Below the pieces are notes generated by a model. That model was not told where the DNA came from. It ran no database searches and was given only the letters and a program-made list of their open reading frames with translations. Shown here piece after piece: positions 31,447 to 39,850 of a DNA stretch of 64,000 nucleotides. The translations under genes were made by a program, and so were the position numbers. The number at the start of each line of letters is the position of its first letter. The stretch's first letter is position 1. This stretch comes from Hanleya hanleyi (Eukaryota > Mollusca > Polyplacophora > Lepidopleurida > Hanleyidae): the NCBI GenBank assembly GCA_036873755.1, contig JAVTVY010025334.1:1-64000 (forward strand), in the 5' to 3' direction.

Positions 31447-31611
31447 CGGCGTAGATAAACAATAGCCAATTACTTATCTACGTGGATCCTTATGTGCTTG
31501 ATGCGCGGAGGAGGGGGTGGGGCGCTCCCCTTGAGGGTGTTGGGGCGCCCCCACGCCGTCTGCTCGCTCCCCTTGGGGAGCTGTTCTCGTACCCCCAGTG
31601 TGTATACTACT
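31447..31611 (-). repeat. Polinton right terminal inverted repeat (165 bp)
   Basis: Reverse complement of 18981-19145, ending CCCCCAGTGTGTATACTACT. Confidence 0.93.
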
Positions 31612-31616
31612 GAAGC
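31612..31616. repeat. Target-site duplication (right) of the Polinton: GAAGC
   Basis: Partner of 18976-18980. The E1 sequence resumes as GAAGCGGCCATTTACGG, which continues the interrupted left arm exactly as in E2 near 49926. Confidence 0.82.
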
Positions 31617-31858
31617 GGCCATTTACGGCCTTTGACCTCTGAGGCCGTGTAGAGGTCAAGGCCGCTATAGTTCCAACAGGTGGCGCCCCCTCTTTCACCT
31701 CGAATTCCTCCGCGGTGATGCGGTCTGGTGGTGATGCGGTCGCGGGAAAAAGCTTCCGCAGAGAAAAATTAGTCCCCAGACTTCAAATACGCAGCATGGT
31801 CCGATTGGGTCGAGTGAGGTATCAAAGTGAAGCATTCGTGAAGGGGCATCCAGTCATG
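31617..31858. other. E1 left arm, outer segment
   Basis: Non-coding outer part of the E1 arm, matched inverted at 43376-43612. It includes an imperfect hairpin built from GGCCTTTGACCTC and GAGGTCAAGGCC. Confidence 0.75.
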
Positions 31859-32700
31859 GGTGGGTGCATGTACAATTTCTCCGAGAAAAAAAGCGGAATA
31901 CGGACTTTACCCCTAAAATAAGGGAAAACACCTATCAACGCTAGCCAAAAGGGCTAATATCGGTCCCCGGGCTTATCGGAGCCTGCCTATCTAGTCAATG
32001 GGGTGGGTACATGTAAAATTAGGATTTTTCCCCGAAAATATAAAAAGCGGAACACGGACTTCACCCCTAAAATAGGGGAAAACTCCTATCAACTCTAGCC
32101 AAAAGGGCTAATATCGATCCCCGGGCTTATTGGGACCTGCCTATCAAGTCAATGGGGTGGGTGCCTGTAAACTTAGGATTTTTTCCCGAAACTATAAAAA
32201 GCGGAATACGGACTTTACCCCTAAAATAGGGGAAAACACCTATCAACTCTAGCCAAAAGGGCTAATATCGGTCCCCGGGCTTATTGGGGCCTGCCTATCC
32301 AGTCAATGGGGTGGGTGCATGTAAAATTAGGATTGTTTCCCGAAACTATAAAAAGCGGAACACGGACTTTACCCCTAAAATAGGGGAAAACCCCTATCAA
32401 CCCTAGTCAAAAGGGCTAATATCGGTCCCCAGGCTTATTGGGACCTGCCTATCAAGTCAATGGGGTGGGTGCATGTAAAATTAGGATTTTTTCCCGAAAC
32501 TATAAAAAGCGGAATACGGACTTTACCCCTAAAATAGGGGAAAACACCTATCAACTCTAGCCAAAAGGGCTAATATCGGTTCCCGGGCTTATTGGGGCCT
32601 GCCTATCCAGTCAATGGGATGGGTGCATGTAAAATTAGGATTGTTTTCCGAAAATATAAAAAGGCGGAACACGGACTTTACCCCTACAATAGGGGTCTGT
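31859..32700 (+). repeat. E1 left arm ~155-bp tandem array (~5.5 units)
   Basis: Units recur every ~154-155 bp, each with GGGGTGGGTGCATGTAAAAT, a TATAAAAAGCGGAA segment, CCCCTAAAATAGGGG and AGCCAAAAGGGCT. Two of these are short inverted repeats. No coding potential is seen. Confidence 0.92.
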
Positions 32701-32719
32701 ATTATACAATATAAGGGAA

Positions 32720-33775
32720 AATGCCTGTATGGGGGGAGGGGTGGTCAAAAATTTTTTGTGGGCTTTACTATGGCTTGTGGGGTCTGGTTTTTCTCGTCTC
32801 GCCGAGAAAAACACAATGGGAGGGGTTCCTGAGCGAATCGGTGAAATTTTTGGGAAAAGTCACCGAGGTCTGTATATAGGCTCATACTGGCTATATGGGG
32901 GGAGGGGTGGTCAATTGTTTTTTGTGGGTGTTACTATCGGTTGTGGGGTCTCGTTTTTCTCGTCTCGCCAAGAAAATGACAATGGGAGGGGTCCCGGAGC
33001 GAATCGGTGAAATTTTTGGGAAAAGTCACCGAGGTCTGTATATAGGCTCATACTGGCTATATGGGGGAGGGGTAGTCAAATTTTTTTGTGGGCTTCACTA
33101 TGGGTTGTGGGGTCTCGTTTTTCTCGTCTCGCCAAGAAAATGACAATGGCACGAATCGAATCGGTGAAATTCTTGGGAAAAGTCACCGAGGTCTGTATAT
33201 AGGCTCATATAGCTCCATACTGGCTATATGGGGGTATAGGTTCAACCTTGGAAATTCACACACGTTCATTGTGATATGGGCTGTTTGGATTTGTTTTCCA
33301 CGTCTCGTCATTTAGAACACGATGGGAAGGGTCCCGGAGCGAATCGGTGAAATTTTTGGGAAAAGTACCGGGTAGGCCTGTATATAGGCCTATAGGCTGG
33401 CTATATGGGGGTATAGGTTCAACCTGGGAAATTCACACACGTTCATTGTGATATGGGTTGCTTGGATTTGTTTTCACGTCTCGTCATTTAGAACACGATG
33501 GGAAGGGTCTCGGAGCGCAACGGTGAAATTTTTGGAAAAGTACCATATAGCCCATATAGTCCCATACTGGTTTTATGGGAGTATAGGTTCAACCTTGGAA
33601 ATTCACACACGTTCATTGTGATATGGGCTGTTTGGATTTGTTTTTCACGTCTCGTCATTTAGAACACGATGGGAAGGGTCCCGGAGCGAACGGTGAAATT
33701 TTTGGAAAAGTTCACCGAGGCCTGGGTAGGCCCATAGGCCTATACTGCATGGCTATGGGGGTATAGGCCCATACG
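32720..33775 (+). repeat. E1 left arm ~165-190-bp tandem array (~6 units)
   Basis: Repeated units contain GGTGAAATTTTTGGGAAAAG, a GTCTCGTTTTTCTCGTCTCG-like block and a CTGGCTATATGGGGG segment. Outer units are more regular, and inner ones (from ~33220) share GTTCAACCTTGGAAATTCAC instead. Confidence 0.9.
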
Positions 33776-34533
33776 GGGTGGACGTTTTGGGGTCTAGGTG
33801 AGCCCCTAATGATCCTATGATGTCATATGAGGTCTTATTTTGAAGCTCTCGTGGAGGAGCATCCGACTGGACTAATGGTTCGTCCGTTTTCAATAGTCTG
33901 CGCATGCGCAGTCTGGCCGTAGTATAGAAAGCGGGCATTTTGGGTGGTATGTGGGTGTGTGTTTGGGGTAGAGATGGACCGCTATGGGTCCGTGGGTCGT
34001 GGAAGGTGTCAAAGTGAAGCTTGTGTGGGTTAGAGTCAGAATGGTGTGTTTTTAAGTGCAAGTCGCGTCAATCTGCGCATGCGCAGTTGGTTGTAGTAAG
34101 TAAAGTGGCCATTTTGGGGCAGTACAGGAAGGTATTTGGGGTCGAGATGGACCATCCTTGGTCCGAATGCGTCCTGGAAGGTGTCATCTTGTAGCTCTCG
34201 GGGTGTAGACCCCGATTTGAGGGCTGCCCACGTCACCTGTGACGTCATCGGTGACGTCATCAGTACGAGTAGTAGCGAAAGTGGGCATTTTAGGGCAGTA
34301 CAGGAAGGTATTTGGGGTAGAGAGGGACCATCTTTGGTCCGAATGTGTCTAGGGAAGTATCATGTTGTAGCTCACGGGGTGTACATCCCGACTTGAGGGA
34401 TGTCCGCGTCATCTGTGTCGTCATCGGTGACGTCATCAGTACGAGTAGTAGCGAAAGTGGGCATTTTGGGGCAGTGAAGGAAGGTATTTGGGGTAGAGAT
34501 GGACCATACTTGTAGCAACGCCCGCCAACACCA
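33776..34533 (+). repeat. E1 left arm ~175-bp array with TGACGTCA sites (~4 units)
   Basis: Units share GATGGACC-ATCCTTGGTCCG, TAGCTCTCGGGGTGTA, GTGACGTCATCGGTGACGTC and GCGAAAGTGGGCATTTTGGG. Each inner unit has two perfect CRE/ATF-type TGACGTCA cores ~13 bp apart. Outer units instead carry CTGCGCATGCGCAGT, an NRF-1-like palindrome. Confidence 0.88.
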
Positions 34534-35029
34534 AGCTCAACGATTCAACGCCCTGGTGAAATAGCTCAGAAGCTCTGATTTTCTAGATATTCCATGGAAT
34601 TGTCACTCATTCTTCGAAATGCAGTGACGTCCGTCGTTACGCCTTAACAGACCGGAGAGAGTACAACAACAACAACAAGGATGAGCCATGAGAGAACAAC
34701 AACAACAAGAAGTTTTTTCATATAGTTTATTCTCCCCAATGTTACATCATACCCACGCTGGGGGAGCCGCGTTGGGTATATTTACAATTCAAGAAGACTC
34801 TTGTCCAATCAGAGGCCACCATTTGCATTTGTCATATTCGTTCCTGTCCGTTAGATGTATTCTTGTCCAATCAGAAGTCTCCATTTCAGAAAGTTCCATC
34901 TTCGGCCATGTTCGCTCTGAACCGTTTATTCTAATCATCGTCGGGCAGGCCAGGATACCGTTGAGGCAACATATCCTCAGATAGTTGTTTGTGCATTCTG
35001 AGTATCTATGAGTGCATGGGTGAATACAT
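34534..35029 (-). other. 3' region of E1 left-arm zinc-finger gene
   Basis: Non-coding on the minus strand after the gene stop, with an AATAAA polyadenylation signal (34925-34930, complement) and two ATTGGACAAG (CCAAT-box-like) repeats. A CAA-repeat tract lies near 34660-34710. A similar arrangement is present in all four arms. Confidence 0.65.
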
Positions 35030-35955
35030 TCACCCGATGGGAAGATTCCGTAATTTGGTCACGAAGAACGTAACATTCGTCACCCTCTCTACGACCCACT
35101 TGGTGTTGGGGCGCTGTTCATAGGCCCATTGCAAGACATCCAATTGGTCCACTTGGTCCAGCACGGGCTTTAGCGATGTCCGGTTAATGATGGTAAACGC
35201 TTGGTCAAATACCCGGATGTTTCTGCTCGGGTAAAAGTATCGGACTTGATCTGTCTCCTTATGCTGCAGTACATAACCGAACGCCAGATTTAATTTGAAG
35301 GACGTAGCTTGGTCATTGAAGATGGCTTCCACGTAGTTGCGTAGACGGGTGAGGCCAGTCAGCCGGAAATTGTAGATATCTTGAATAGGGCGATGACGGT
35401 GGAAACAGTGCCGTATCATGGGCCAATGGCGCCGATAGATGTCACTCACTGGATGGGCGTCCTGTAAGAGATCGCTGGGAACATCCACCGCATCTTCCAG
35501 AAAATGTTCGTTGTTGTCAGGCGTATGACTGGGAACAGTAATGCTAGGGACCGGCTGGATATCTAGGCTCTTCTGAACTGTGGGTATAGGCGGGCTCTCC
35601 GTGATCGCATCACCAGTGGCATTCGTCTCCCCGGGTTCATCTTCAGTGGGTCTGTCCCTCCTGGGTGCCTCTTTAGTGGAAAGTTGTCCCTCATGCCGTG
35701 GTGACGGACCATGAATCAAACGCTCATGCCGTCTTAACTGACTGGGTCGTTTGAAGAGTTGACCACATTCTTCGCATGGACGCTTGGGTGGCCCATGAAT
35801 TGAACGTTCATGGCGCTGTAAATGATCCGGGCGCTGAAACGACAGTGTACATATCGTACAGCTATACCGGGCGGTTCCGGCGTGCTTGGTAGCCTCATGG
35901 CGGCGCAAGTTGTGCAGACGAGTGAATGATTCGAGCACGTAGTACAAGTGAACAT
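35030..35955 (-). pseudogene. C2H2 zinc-finger gene of E1 left arm (frameshift in finger 1)
   Basis: The start by homology with the other three copies is the ATG at 35955 (MFTCTTCS). One A is missing in the AAA run near 35927-35932, shifting the frame within the first finger. A downstream in-frame Met at 35947 gives a 305-aa ORF that retains the end of finger 1, finger 2 (CTICTLSFQRPDHLQRH) and finger 3 (CEECGQLFKRPSQLRRH). It also has a Pro/Thr/Glu-rich linker and the complete C-terminal domain (DIYNFRLTGLTRLRNYVEAI...ending LRNLPIG). Transcription runs outward from the palindrome centre. The protein is probably nuclear and DNA-binding. The indel could be real or an assembly error. Confidence 0.8.
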
Positions 35956-36000
35956 CTTGGTGGCTGACAGACTGTCTGATGAAACGGCCAGGCCGCTTCC

Positions 36001-36008
36001 CTTTTATA
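36001..36008 (-). promoter_or_regulatory. TATA box of E1 left-arm zinc-finger gene
   Basis: TATAAAAG on the minus strand, ending 46 nt before the ATG at 35955. It is conserved in position and context in all four copies, including a downstream TTTCATCAGACA start-site-like segment. Confidence 0.75.
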
Positions 36009-36057
36009 GCAAGCTAGCTGGTGATCTATTTTTGGCACAATCAGTTCAACTTGGACA

Positions 36058-36358
36058 TTCCGTGTCTTTTCGGTGACGTCCGTGACTATTCGGGTACCTC
36101 CGTGTCTCTTCGGTAACCTCCGTGTCTTTTCGGCAACCTCCGTGTCTCTTCGGTCACCTCCGTGTCTTTTCGGTGACGTCCGTGACTCTTCGGGCACCTC
36201 CGTGTCTCTTCGGTAACCTCCGTGACATCTTCGGTCACCTCCGTGTCTCTTCGGTGACCTCCGTGACATCTTCGGTAACCTCCGTGTCTCTTCGGGTACC
36301 TCCGTGACATCTTCGGTCACCTCCGTGTCTCTTCGGTCACCTCCGTAACTATCCGGCT
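36058..36358 (-). repeat. E1 left arm 20-21-bp phased repeat array
   Basis: Units alternate between 20 and 21 bp with the core ACGGAGGTNACCGAAGA (shown in the orientation of the gene). About 14 units lie directly upstream of the TATA promoter. A spacing near two DNA helical turns would put each core on the same face. ORFs through it (TEVTEETRR repeats) are by-products. Confidence 0.88.
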
Positions 36359-36560
36359 GTTCAGGTGTAAACCCCGATGTACCCGTATGGAACACACAGC
36401 TAAAGGACCCGGATAGAAGTACCCGGATGTAGGCGCGGACGTCATTGACAAGAGCCCGGATGTACAAGAACCCGGATGTACCCGGATGTAAAAGTCCCCG
36501 GATGTAAAAGTGCCCGGATGTTTACGAATGTTCCACCATTCCGGACTTCTATCAGGTCCA
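36359..36560. promoter_or_regulatory. CCGGATGT cluster, E1 left arm
   Basis: At least six CCCGGATGT or CCGGATGT motifs (ETS-core-like GGAT) occur at irregular spacing. The block is conserved inverted at 38140-38325 and in E2. A regulatory role is inferred from repetition and position only. Confidence 0.5.
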
Positions 36561-36599
36561 TGTCCAGAAGCTCTCATGTCCTGCATGTGAATAGTCATA

Positions 36600-36876
36600 T
36601 TGTGTGTGTATGCATGTGTGTATGCGTCTGTGTGTGTGTGCGTGTGTGTGTGTGTGTGTGTGTGCGTGCCTGTGCGTGTGTATGTGTATGTGTATGTATG
36701 CCTCTGTGTGTGTGTTTATGTGTGTGCTTGCGAGTGTGTTTACGCGTATGTGTGCGTGCGTGTGTGTGTGCGTGTGTGCGCGTGTGTATGAGTCTGTGTG
36801 TATGTGTGCATTGCGTCTGTGTGTATGTGTGTATGCGTGTATGCGTCTGTGTGTATGCGTGTGTGTGTGTGTATGC
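36600..36876 (+). repeat. TG-rich microsatellite, E1 left arm
   Basis: Interrupted (TG)n with TATG and CGTG variants. Its repeat-derived ORFs (VCVCV, HTHTH) are not genes. Confidence 0.95.
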
Positions 36877-36877
36877 A

Positions 36878-36966
36878 ACCACCACCACCACCACCATCAC
36901 CACTGCCACCACCACACACCACCACCATTACACACCACCACACACCACCACTACCACCTCCACCAC
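36878..36966 (+). repeat. (CCA)n microsatellite, E1 left arm
   Basis: CCA/ACC trinucleotide repeat with ACA and ATC interruptions. Confidence 0.95.
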
Positions 36967-36974
36967 TGGGCACA

Positions 36975-37378
36975 CGTATCTGGTGCACTCTGTACCCTAT
37001 AGCCCGTAGGGCATAGGGTACACCAGGGTGTTGGTGCGATCGGAGCTCTTGGAGCTCAAAGCGTGTGGAGCTCAGAGCTCGGAAGTGACATTTGCATATG
37101 ACCTCTGTGAGGTCACTTCCGCTTCCGTTCACGTGACGCGAACTGACCTTTGACCCTGGCGCGCGCTAACAATACCGGATAAAAATTGCGCGCCGGGGTC
37201 AAAGGTCAGTTCCGGTCACGTGAACGGAAGCGGAAGTGACCTCACAGAGGTCATATGCAAATGTCACTTCCGAGCTCTGAGCTCCACACGCTTTGAGCTC
37301 CAAGAGCTCCGATCGCACCCACACCCTGGTGTACCCTATGCCCTACGGGCTATAGGGTACAGAGTGCACCAGGTATGT
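36975..37378. promoter_or_regulatory. Palindrome core of E1
   Basis: Near-perfect inverted arms of ~180 bp around a 39-bp spacer (37157-37195). Each arm carries, moving outward, a perfect DR1 (GGGTCAAAGGTCA; 37144-37156 and 37196-37208), CACGTG (37130-37135 and 37217-37222), CGGAAG repeats and TGACCTC. An ATGCAAAT octamer (37090-37097 and 37255-37262), repeated GAGCTC and a GTACCCTATGCCCTACGGGC-type inverted motif follow. The combination looks like a bidirectional enhancer or an origin; function is inferred only. Confidence 0.6.
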
Positions 37379-37383
37379 GTGCC

Positions 37384-37550
37384 CAGTGGTGGTGGTCGTG
37401 GTGGTTGTATGGTGGTGTGGTGGTGTGTGGTGGTGGTGGCGTTGACGGGCGTCAACGCCCGGTGGTGGTGGTGGTGGTGGTAGTGGTGGTGTGTGGTGGT
37501 GTGTGGTGGTGGTAGTGCTGATGGTGGTGGTGGTGGTGGTGGTTGCATAC
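37384..37550 (+). repeat. (TGG)n microsatellite, E1 right arm
   Basis: TGG/GTG trinucleotide repeat containing a perfect 22-bp inverted repeat (37440-37461, GGCGTTGACGG then its complement). Confidence 0.93.
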
Positions 37551-38072
37551 ACACGCACACGCATACACACAGACGCATACACGCATACACACATACACAC
37601 AGACGCAATGCACACATACACACAGACTCATACACACGCGCACACACGCACACGCACACGCATACACACACACGCGTAAACACACTCGCAAGCACACACA
37701 TACACACACACAGAGGCATACATACACATACACATACACACGCACATGCACGCACACACCCACACACACGCCTACACACACAAGCACACACACACACGCC
37801 CAGACACGTGTACACACACACACACACGCACACAGACGCACACATACACACAGACACACACGCATACACACAGGCGCATACACACACATACACGCTGCAC
37901 ACACACATACACACACACGCGTACACGCAAGCATACACACACACAAACCCACACATGCATACACACACGCATACATTCACGTACACACACACGCACACGC
38001 ACACCAACGCGCGCACACACACCCACACACACACACACACACAGACGCATACACACATGCATACACACACAA
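37551..38072 (+). repeat. CA-rich microsatellite, E1 right arm
   Basis: Interrupted (CA)n of ~520 bp, almost twice its left-arm counterpart. The arms have diverged most by microsatellite length. Confidence 0.95.
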
Positions 38073-38139
38073 TATGACTATTCACATGCAGGACATGAGA
38101 GCTTCTGGACATGGACCTGATAGAAGTCCGGAATGGTGG

Positions 38140-38324
38140 AACATTCGTAAACATCCGGGCACTTTTACATCCGGGGACTTTTACATCCGGGTACATTCGG
38201 GTTCTTGTACATCCGGGCTCTTGTCAATGACGTCCGCGCCTACATCCGGGTACTTCTATCCGGGTCCTTTAGCTGTGTGTTCCATACGGGTACATCGGGG
38301 TTTACACCTGAACAGCCGGATAGT
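38140..38324. promoter_or_regulatory. ACATCCGGG cluster, E1 right arm
   Basis: Inverted counterpart of 36359-36560, with repeated ACATCCGGG motifs. Confidence 0.5.
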
Positions 38325-38838
38325 TACGGAGGTGACCGAAGACACGGAGGTGACCGAAGATGTCACGGAGGTGCCCGAAGAGACACGGAGGTTACGGAAG
38401 ATGTCACAGAGGTCACCGAAGAGACACGGAGGTGACCGAAGATGTCACGGAGGTTACCGAAGAGACACGGAGGTGCCCGAAGAGTCACGGACGTCACCGA
38501 AAAGACACGGAGGTGACCGAAGAGACACGGAGGTTGCCGAAAGACACGGAGGTGACCGAAAAGGAACACGGAGGTGACCGAAGATGTAACGGAGGTGCTC
38601 GGAGAGACACGGAGGTTACCGAAGATGTCACGGAGGTCACCGAAGAGACACGGAGGTGACCGAAGATGTCACGGAGGTTACCGAAGAGACACGGAGGTGC
38701 CCGAAGAGTCACGGACGTCACGGAAAAGACACGGAGGTGACCGAAGAGACACGGAGGTTGCCGAAAAGACACGGAGGTTACCGAAGAGACACGGAGGTGC
38801 CCGAATAGTCACGGACGTCACCGAAAAGACACGGAATG
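38325..38838 (+). repeat. E1 right arm 20-21-bp phased repeat array (expanded)
   Basis: About 25 units of the ACGGAGGTNACCGAAGA family, alternating 20 and 21 bp. It is some 200 bp longer than in the other three arms because an internal block repeats. Confidence 0.9.
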
Positions 38839-38885
38839 TCCAAGTTGAACTGATTGTGCTAAAAATAGATCACCAGCTAGCTTGC

Positions 38886-38893
38886 TATAAAAG
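38886..38893 (+). promoter_or_regulatory. TATA box of E1 right-arm zinc-finger gene
   Basis: TATAAAAG with its last base 46 nt upstream of the ATG at 38939. Confidence 0.78.
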
Positions 38894-38938
38894 GGAAGCG
38901 GCCTGGCCGTTTCATCAGACACTCTGTCAACCACCAAG

Positions 38939-39850
38939 ATGTTCACTTGTACTACGTGCTCGAAATCATTCACTCGTCTGCACGACTTGCGCCGCCATGA
39001 GGCTACCAAGCACGCCGGAACCGCCCGGTATAGCTGTACGATATGTACACTGTCGTTTCAGCGCCCGGATCATTTACAGCGCCATGAACGTTCAATTCAT
39101 GGGCCACCCAAGCGTCCATGCGAAGAATGTGGTCAACTCTTCAAACGACGGCATAAGCGTTTGATTCATGGTCCGTCACCACGGCATGATGGACAACTTT
39201 CCACTAAAGAGGCACCCAGGAGGGACAGACCTACTGAAGATGAACCCGGGGAGACGAATGCCACTGGTGATGCGATCACGGAGAGCCCGCCTATACCCAC
39301 AGTTCAGAAGAGCCTAGATATCCAGCCGGTCCCTAGCATTACTGTTCCCAGTCATACGCCTGACAACAACGAACATTTTCTGGAAGATGCGGTGGATGTT
39401 CCCAGCGATCTCTTACAGGACGCCCATCCAGTGAGTGACATATATCGGCGCCATTGGCCCACGATACGGCACTGTTTCCATCGTCATCGCCCTATTCAAG
39501 ATATCTACAATTTCCGGCTGACTGGCCTCACCCGTCTACGCAACTACGTGGAAGCCATCTTCAATGACCAAGCTACGTCCTTCAAATTAAATCTGACGTT
39601 CGGTTATGTACTGCAGCATAAGGAGACACATCAAGTCCGATACTTTTACCCGAGCAGTAACATCCGGGTATTTGACCAAGCGTTTACCATCATTAACCGG
39701 ACATCGCTAAAGCCCGTGCTGGACCAAGTGGACCAATTGGATGTCTTGCAATGGGCCTATGAACAGCGCCCCAACACCAAGTGGGTCGTAGAGAGGGTGA
39801 CCAATGTTACGTTCTTCGTGACCAAATTAAGGAATCTTCCCATCGGGTGA
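38939..39850 (+). CDS. C2H2 zinc-finger protein of E1 (only uninterrupted copy)
   Basis: A 303-aa protein from MFTCTTCSKSF to LRNLPIG. Finger 1 is C-x2-C-x12-H-x4-H (residues 4-25) and finger 2 has the same spacing (~33-54). Finger 3 (CEECGQLFKRRHKRLIH) is shortened by a 15-bp in-frame deletion that removes part of its recognition helix. A Pro/Glu-rich acidic linker (~80-165) follows. The C-terminal domain (~170-303) includes DIYNFRLTGLTRLRNY, SFKLNLTFGYVL, VRYFYP, NTKWVVERVTNVTFFV and a terminal LPIG. Short pattern similarity links this domain to the N-terminal region of Polinton polymerase. A TATA promoter lies upstream and AATAAA downstream (39950-39955). It is likely a nuclear DNA-binding protein; the target is unknown. 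Confidence 0.82.
   Translation: MFTCTTCSKSFTRLHDLRRHEATKHAGTARYSCTICTLSFQRPDHLQRHERSIHGPPKRPCEECGQLFKRRHKRLIHGPSPRHDGQLSTKEAPRRDRPTEDEPGETNATGDAITESPPIPTVQKSLDIQPVPSITVPSHTPDNNEHFLEDAVDVPSDLLQDAHPVSDIYRRHWPTIRHCFHRHRPIQDIYNFRLTGLTRLRNYVEAIFNDQATSFKLNLTFGYVLQHKETHQVRYFYPSSNIRVFDQAFTIINRTSLKPVLDQVDQLDVLQWAYEQRPNTKWVVERVTNVTFFVTKLRNLPIG

Larger units (their letters stand above)
18981..31611. mobile_element. Polinton/Maverick element, 12.6 kb, defective
   Basis: The element has 165-bp terminal inverted repeats that I read as identical, a short target duplication and the hallmark Polinton gene set. The set comprises retroviral-type integrase, FtsK/A32-like packaging ATPase, major and minor capsid proteins and protein-primed DNA polymerase B, plus accessory genes. 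At 12.6 kb it is shorter than typical 15-20 kb Polintons. The polymerase lacks its middle, the major capsid gene and one other conserved gene are broken, and no adenovirus-type protease was found. The insertion lies inside the left terminal region of E1 and is absent from E2, so it is the younger event. Confidence 0.95.

Noticed and set aside
36058..36358. Possible CRISPR-like direct repeats
   Set aside because: The 20-21-bp units are contiguous with no spacers, and the context is a eukaryotic mobile element.
35895..36467. 190-codon and shorter ORFs with TEVTEETRR repeats, also at 38205-38659, 54190-54669 and 55967-56680
   Set aside because: They are read-through of the 20-21-bp promoter-proximal array into the zinc-finger region in a wrong frame.
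36476..38577. Long ORFs rich in Val-Cys or Thr-His repeats (up to 344 codons)
   Set aside because: They are translations of CA/TG and CCA microsatellites and continue into the repeat arrays.
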